This document shows positions 60,082 to 64,000 of a DNA stretch of 64,000 nucleotides, piece after piece (position 1 is the first letter of the stretch; the number at the start of each line of letters is the position of its first letter). This stretch comes from Paractinoplanes brasiliensis (GTDB taxonomy: Bacteria; Actinomycetota; Actinomycetes; Mycobacteriales; Micromonosporaceae): NCBI RefSeq assembly GCF_004362215.1, contig NZ_SNWR01000001.1, positions 558,001 to 622,000 on the forward strand, in the 5' to 3' direction. The translations under genes were made by a program, and so were the position numbers. The notes under the pieces were generated by a model. That model saw only the letters and a program-made list of their open reading frames with translations. It searched no databases and was not told where the DNA came from.

Positions 60082-60124
60082 CCCGAGCCCGTCGAGGCCG
60101 ATCAGCCACGAGGGCAACCCATTC

Positions 60125-60155
60125 GCCGGTGACCGCTGGATCAGCGGCCACCGGC
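60125..60155 (+). terminator. Terminator hairpin after the methyltransferase gene
   Basis: GCCGGTG-A-CCGCTG pairs with CAGCGG-C-CACCGGC around a GAT loop; one A/C mismatch in a 14-bp stem. It lies 44 bp after the stop codon. Confidence 0.75.
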
Positions 60156-60238
60156 CCGTCTCGCAGCGACGAGCCCGCAGCACAGCTTCGGGGTGGGTGA
60201 CCATGAGGTCCCCGCCGAGCGACCGCGTCCCGGCGCGA

Positions 60239-60454
60239 TCAGTCCGGCTGCGGACGTGCGCCGCCGATCTCCGGCTGCCGCCATGCTTCCCACGCCACGA
60301 ATGCGACGCTGACCGCGGCGACGGCGACCAGTATGGTCAGCGCGGGCACAGCCGGGGCCACCGGGATGAGCGCGGCCAAGACGACTGAGGTGGCCAGGCG
60401 GTCACTCGCGATCTCGTGGTGATCACGCCATCGGTACAGCCCTGTTGCACTCCG
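60239..60454 (-). pseudogene. C-terminal fragment of an integral membrane protein (LtrA-like)
   Basis: Minus-strand reading GLYRWRDHHEIASDRLATSV then VLAALIPVAPAVPALTILVA and VAWEAWRQPEIGG to a stop: two TM segments in the style of the end of low-temperature-requirement-A proteins. The upstream part is absent, and the reading overlaps the 3' end of the DUF5994 gene, suggesting a deletion junction. Family assignment is tentative. Confidence 0.4.
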
Positions 60455-60851
60455 ACCCGTTCGAAGGGTCGGGGGCCTGGCCGGGCGGAGCTACGCGCAG
60501 GGTGAGAGTCCCGCCGTCGGTGCACAGAACGGTCATGATCGCAGGCGATTGGCCGGCCAGATAGGCGACGGCGACGGTGCGACCCGCCGCGACGATGTCG
60601 TGCGGCCGGGCGATCCAGCCCGCGGCGCTCACCAGCACCTTCGCGACCGACCCGCGAACCTGGTCGAGAACCGGCACCAGAACGCACAGCTCCGCTTCCA
60701 GATCGTTTGTGCTCGGCCACCAGCACCCGTCGAGCAAGGCATGCTGGAATCGGACCGGCTCAAGCCGCACCCATGATGCGACCGGTTCCAGGCGAACCCA
60801 GGGCGGCTCGGGCGTAGCGGGCGAGTCAACATGATCAATTACCGACGCCAT
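60423..60851 (-). CDS. DUF5994-family protein, copy 1
   Basis: 142 aa from ATG. It shares with the gene at 61598 the pattern VRLEPV...LLDGCWWPSTNDLEAELC, VLVSAAGWIARP and AAGRTVAVAYLAG. A short internal duplication (WVRLEPVASWVRLEPV) lies at ~20-35. The C-terminal ~15 residues (PSNGSECNRAVPMA) probably derive from the adjacent membrane-protein fragment. Function unknown; DUF5994 genes are common in actinobacteria. Confidence 0.7.
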   Translation of the reverse strand: MASVIDHVDSPATPEPPWVRLEPVASWVRLEPVRFQHALLDGCWWPSTNDLEAELCVLVPVLDQVRGSVAKVLVSAAGWIARPHDIVAAGRTVAVAYLAGQSPAIMTVLCTDGGTLTLRVAPPGQAPDPSNGSECNRAVPMA

Positions 60852-60861
60852 ACAGGCTTCC

Positions 60862-61143
60862 CGTCGTCCGGGACCAACGCAGGCGCGGGCCCAACCCGAT
60901 GACGGGGCGAGGACGAGGTCCACCAAGGTCGATGAACTGCACGGCCATTCGGCCGAGCGGCCGGCCGATGGCGAATCCATCGGCTGTGGTCAACGGTACT
61001 CCGTCCACCTGAGCGGCGGGTTCAGGCGGCTGGTGCCGGCGTCCCACGAGGCAGATTCGCCGCGAGCTGACACTCGGCAGTGACTGACGCTCACCTGATC
61101 ATCGAGCCACGGCCGAAACGCCGGCCCGGGTAGTTTTCATGGC
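60862..61143. other. Intergenic stretch with no recognised gene
   Basis: A 70-codon minus-strand reading (60835-61047) has no recognisable motif and no RBS. Its middle (DGFAIGRPLGRMAVQFIDLG) looks protein-like, so a decayed gene cannot be excluded. Confidence 0.4.
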
Positions 61144-61368
61144 ATGGCGACCACAGTGCTACGCGTAAGGCTCGTCGGCGGCGACCGCATGGACATCACC
61201 GTCGACGAACCCGGCATCTCCGACGGGGACGAGTTGCTGGAACACGTTATCTCGACCCTGGCTGAGGATTCCGGAGCGTTGCGCACGAAACATGGTGAGC
61301 GGCTCGTCGTGCTCTACGGACGCGGCGTCGCGGCGATCGAGGTCGCGCCGCGTGGCGCCGTGGTTTGA
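61144..61368 (+). CDS. Small hypothetical protein
   Basis: 74 aa from ATG; no strong RBS. The sequence (VLRVRLVGGDRMDITVDEPG, DELLEHVISTLAEDSGALRT, RLVVLYGRGVAAIEVAPRG) has a beta-alpha-beta pattern and is codon-wise like its neighbours. Family not recognised. It lies between two DUF5994 genes. Confidence 0.55.
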   Translation: MATTVLRVRLVGGDRMDITVDEPGISDGDELLEHVISTLAEDSGALRTKHGERLVVLYGRGVAAIEVAPRGAVV

Positions 61369-61597
61369 CGACATCGACGCTCGATCCCCCGCATCAGCCG
61401 TCGCCACCACGCCGCGACGTGACCAGCCCGCAGGCGTAGGGTGACATCTGCCCATTGGAGATCGGACTTGCTGCCCTGGCCGCGGCCGGCATGGACGCGC
61501 GTACGGTGGAACGACACCGGCTTCTCGACGTCTCCTCCGACGAGCGCACCGCGCCCGCCCTTCGATGGCGCGGACGTCGCCAACAGGAAGGCGCCCG

Positions 61598-62062
61598 ATG
61601 AAGATCACCAAGACCCGCACCCCACGAGCACCGGACGACACCGTACGCCTGCGGATGGATCCGGTGCCGTCGCGAACCACCGTCCTCGACGGGGCCTGGT
61701 GGCCGCGCTCGACCGACGCTGTCGCCGAGCTTCCCGCGCTGGTCGAGGCCTTGGCCGGTCTGCGCGGCCGGATCACGCACGTCCTGATGAACGCCGCCGA
61801 GTGGGATCTGCCGCATCCACGTCGGGCCGCTGCCGGTGGCCGTACGGTGCGGCTGGGCTGGTTCACCTCCCAGCCGGCCGGGCTGATCACCGTCATGGGC
61901 GACTTCGGGCAGGACCGTTTCGATCTGCTGGTGGTCCCGCCGGGAGCGAGCCGGGCCTCGGCCGAGACGGCACTGGCCGCCGCGGCCGACGGGACCGACA
62001 ACCGCCACACGCCCGAGCTGCTTGCCGGGGTCAAGCTCGCCGGGGTCAAGCAGGTCGGCTGA
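61598..62062 (+). CDS. DUF5994-family protein, copy 2
   Basis: 154 aa, RBS AGGAAGG. Family blocks: RLRMDPVPSRTTVLDGAWWP, DAVAELPALVEALAGLRGRI, THVLMNAAEWDLP, GGRTVRLGWFTSQPAGLITV. The end repeats LAGVKLAGVKQVG, a small tandem duplication. It is opposite in orientation to copy 1. Function unknown. Confidence 0.78.
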   Translation: MKITKTRTPRAPDDTVRLRMDPVPSRTTVLDGAWWPRSTDAVAELPALVEALAGLRGRITHVLMNAAEWDLPHPRRAAAGGRTVRLGWFTSQPAGLITVMGDFGQDRFDLLVVPPGASRASAETALAAAADGTDNRHTPELLAGVKLAGVKQVG

Positions 62063-62165
62063 TCACCGGCGTGAGCGTCCGGGGCGAAGGCGAGGGCGGT
62101 GAGCGTCGACTGCTATCCGATCGACCGGCCCGCATCATCAACCCTGGCAGTCGGCCGCCACTACA

Positions 62166-62193
62166 CCCGAGGGCTTCTGACGAAGCCCTCGGG
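62166..62193. terminator. Perfect terminator hairpin between convergent genes
   Basis: CCCGAGGGCTTC and GAAGCCCTCGGG form a 12-bp perfect stem with a TGAC loop, in the 313-bp gap between stops at 62062 (+) and 62376 (-). Nothing else is recognised in that gap. Confidence 0.85.
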
Positions 62194-62375
62194 CAGCATC
62201 ATCACAGCAACAACGCAGAGGCGATACACCGGCTCCGCCACCCGTTCACGGTGGACAGCCCGCTACAAGCGCTCCCTGGACCGCCTGGCGACCACTTCGA
62301 GACACGGGGAGGGGGCCTCACGACCGTGTTCACCTGTCGCTCGGCCGGCAGGGAGACGGTGACCCCGGCGACACG

Positions 62376-64000
62376 TCAGTGAGACCGGGTGTCGAGCAGG
62401 TCATTGCCCTCGGGCTGGTGCTGGAGCAAAGGAGGAGCCCCGGCCCCGTGCGCCGCCATGTCCTGGTTCCCTTCGACGCTGAACTGCGGCAGGGTGCGGT
62501 CCAGCCACGTGGGCAGCCACCAGTTCGCCCGGCCGAACAGGTGCATCAGTGCTGGGACCAGAACGGTCCGGATCAGGAACGCGTCGATGGCGACGGCGGC
62601 GGCCAGGCCGATACCGAACTCAGCGATCACCCGTTCGCCGCCCAGGACGAACGCGCCGAAGACGAAGACCATGATGAGCGAGGCGGCGATGATGACCCGT
62701 CCGGTCTCGCTCTGGCCGATCCTGACCGCCCGTGCGTTGTCACGGGTGCAGGCCCACTCCTCGTGCATGCGGCTGACGAGGAATACCTGGTAGTCCATCG
62801 AGAGGCCGAACAGGATCGCCAACATGATCGCCGGGACGAACGACTCGACCGGTCCGGCGCCGCCGAGGTTCAGCAGGTTCGATCCCCAGCCCCATTGGAA
62901 GATCACGACGATCACCCCGAAGGAGGCGGCCGCGGCGAGGACGTTCATCACCGCCGCGGTCAGCGGAACGAGAATGCTACGGAAGGCGAGCATCAGCAAC
63001 AGGAAGCCCAGGACGATGACCACGCCGAGGAAGAGTGGCAGTTTGTCCGTGAGCACCTTGGCGAAGTCCTGGAAGATCGCGGTGGCGCCGCCGACATGGA
63101 CCTGCAGGGAGGTGTTCTTCTCCGCCGCGGGAACGACGTCGTCACGCAGCCGGTTGATCAGATCGGTGGTCTCCTTGTCCTGGGGTGCGGAGGTCGGCAC
63201 CACCATGGCGATGGCCACCGTGGCACCCGGTTCGGAGGGGAAGGCGGAGACGGCCGCGACGCCGTCGAGGGTCTTGACGGTTTCCAGCAGCTGGTCCAGT
63301 GCGCGGCCGTCGGCGGGAGAGTTGAGTTCAGCGACCAGTTGAAGCGGTCCGTTGAAGCCTGGCCCGAAGCCGTCGGCGAGCAGGTCGTACGCCTCGCGAG
63401 TGGTCGTACCGGACTTGTCGTTGCCGGCGTCGGCGGCCCCCAGCCGGATCGAGAAGGTCGGGATGGACAGCAGGGCGATGACGATCAGCGCCGCCGCACC
63501 CAGCAGGGTCCTGCGTTTCTGTACCAGGCCTGCCCACCGCACCCAGAACCCGCGCGTGTTCTCCGGCAGCGCGCCGTTGGCGGCAAGGGCGCGACGTTCC
63601 TTCTTGCTCATCACCCTGGTGCCGACGAAGCCAAGCATGGCGGGCAGGAGCGTCAGCGCTGAGAGCAGCGTGAAGCTGACCGTCACGGCTGCGCCGATTC
63701 CCATGCCGGTGAGGAAGTTCAGCCGCAACACGAGCAGGCCGAGCAGGGCGATGACAACGGTCCCGCCGGCGAAGAGCACCGCCCGTCCGGACGTGGTGAT
63801 CGCCCGGACGGCAGCTTGCTCGGGTGGCAGTCCCGCGCGGAGCCCACTGCGGTAGCGGGTCACGATGAACAGCGCATAGTCGATTCCCACGCCGAGCCCG
63901 ATCAGAGTGGCCAGGGTCGGCGCAATGTCACTCAGCGTGATGGGGTGTGAGAGTAGCCCGATCGTCATGAGGCCGCCGCCGAGGCCTGCCACCGCGACCA
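62376..64000 (-). CDS. MMPL/RND-family transporter (partial, 5' end beyond window)
   Basis: The visible ~541 C-terminal codons hold two MMPL halves. First is a TM block with GLGVGIDYALFIVTRYRSGL and SGRAVLFAGGTVVIALLGLL (the Asp-Tyr proton-relay motif). A large external loop follows (EAYDLLADGFGPGFNGPLQL, TVKTLDGVAAVSAFPSEPGA). The second TM block has LFGLSMDYQVFLVSRMHEEW (the matching Asp-Tyr) and VIIAASLIMVFVFGAFVLGG. It exports lipids or drugs by proton motive force. The N-terminal first TM and loop lie outside. The C-terminus (from MAAHGAGAPPLLQ) is a short cytoplasmic tail. Confidence 0.9.
   Translation of the reverse strand, partial: VAVAGLGGGLMTIGLLSHPITLSDIAPTLATLIGLGVGIDYALFIVTRYRSGLRAGLPPEQAAVRAITTSGRAVLFAGGTVVIALLGLLVLRLNFLTGMGIGAAVTVSFTLLSALTLLPAMLGFVGTRVMSKKERRALAANGALPENTRGFWVRWAGLVQKRRTLLGAAALIVIALLSIPTFSIRLGAADAGNDKSGTTTREAYDLLADGFGPGFNGPLQLVAELNSPADGRALDQLLETVKTLDGVAAVSAFPSEPGATVAIAMVVPTSAPQDKETTDLINRLRDDVVPAAEKNTSLQVHVGGATAIFQDFAKVLTDKLPLFLGVVIVLGFLLLMLAFRSILVPLTAAVMNVLAAAASFGVIVVIFQWGWGSNLLNLGGAGPVESFVPAIMLAILFGLSMDYQVFLVSRMHEEWACTRDNARAVRIGQSETGRVIIAASLIMVFVFGAFVLGGERVIAEFGIGLAAAVAIDAFLIRTVLVPALMHLFGRANWWLPTWLDRTLPQFSVEGNQDMAAHGAGAPPLLQHQPEGNDLLDTRSH

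Noticed and set aside
60082..60204. Minus-strand ORF beginning MVTHPEAVLRARR
   Set aside because: It continues as antisense of the methyltransferase gene and crosses its terminator hairpin; no domain.
62379..63662. 427-codon plus-strand ORF opposite the MMPL gene
   Set aside because: Shadow of a clear RND-type membrane protein; low-complexity Asp/Gly/Arg composition.

Overview
The sequence is uniformly GC-rich (about 70% by eye), uses GTG starts and ATGA/GTGA overlaps freely, and carries carbohydrate-binding-module enzymes, DUF574 and DUF5994 proteins, SARP and PaaX regulators and DosR-like boxes. This points to a soil actinobacterium, most likely of the Micromonosporaceae type (Actinoplanes-like); the genus is inference. 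No rRNA, tRNA, CRISPR array, transposase or integrase is visible.

Layout. 1-2.1 kb: the end of a beta-helix/ricin-lectin enzyme and a secreted feruloyl-esterase-like enzyme with a CBM2 (plant-polymer attack). 2.2-7.1 kb: a minus-strand locus of four paralogous secreted proteins of unknown function around one PucR-type regulator, with shared upstream elements and a decayed copy of the regulator's 3' end. 7.3-15.3 kb: a GntR-controlled catabolic island with LigK- and LigJ-type enzymes of the 4,5-cleavage (protocatechuate/gallate) pathway, a remnant of an oxalomesaconate tautomerase, a dehydrogenase, a DUF6282 metallohydrolase and an NMT1-type ABC importer whose permease is frameshifted. 15.3-21.9 kb: small regulators (XRE-cupin, GlxA, SARP, TetR), a CocE-type hydrolase and an internally deleted quinone oxidoreductase beside a twin TetR operator.

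22.1-31.1 kb: a tightly coupled PaaX-headed operon with flavin reductase, acyl-CoA-dehydrogenase-like monooxygenase, two paralogous luciferase-like oxidoreductases, SDR, two TIGR04076 proteins, an ABM monooxygenase and an amino-acid-type ABC importer. It looks like a complete but unassigned oxidative catabolic pathway and is the best candidate here for an undescribed system. 31.3-47.2 kb: a nitrogen-oxide respiration region with narGHJI, a nitronate-monooxygenase-like protein, a hemerythrin/DUF2249 protein, a Cys-rich (probably Fe-S) regulator, two NnrS/heme-copper-like membrane proteins, a copper nitrite reductase and a YwiC-like protein. DosR-type palindromes lie upstream of several of these genes, so hypoxia control is likely. 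47.4-59.1 kb: a GlxA regulator, a saccharopine-dehydrogenase-like reductase and a second catabolic operon (GAF-PucR regulator, ribose-type ABC importer, SMP-30 lactonase, acyl-CoA synthetase, cupin). 59.3-64 kb: a DUF574 methyltransferase, two DUF5994 proteins and an MMPL exporter cut by the right edge.

Common thread: a free-living degrader with several import-plus-catabolism modules, each beside its own regulator. About eight eroded gene remnants, several with internal deletions, lie between them, so the region appears to be undergoing gene loss and recombination.
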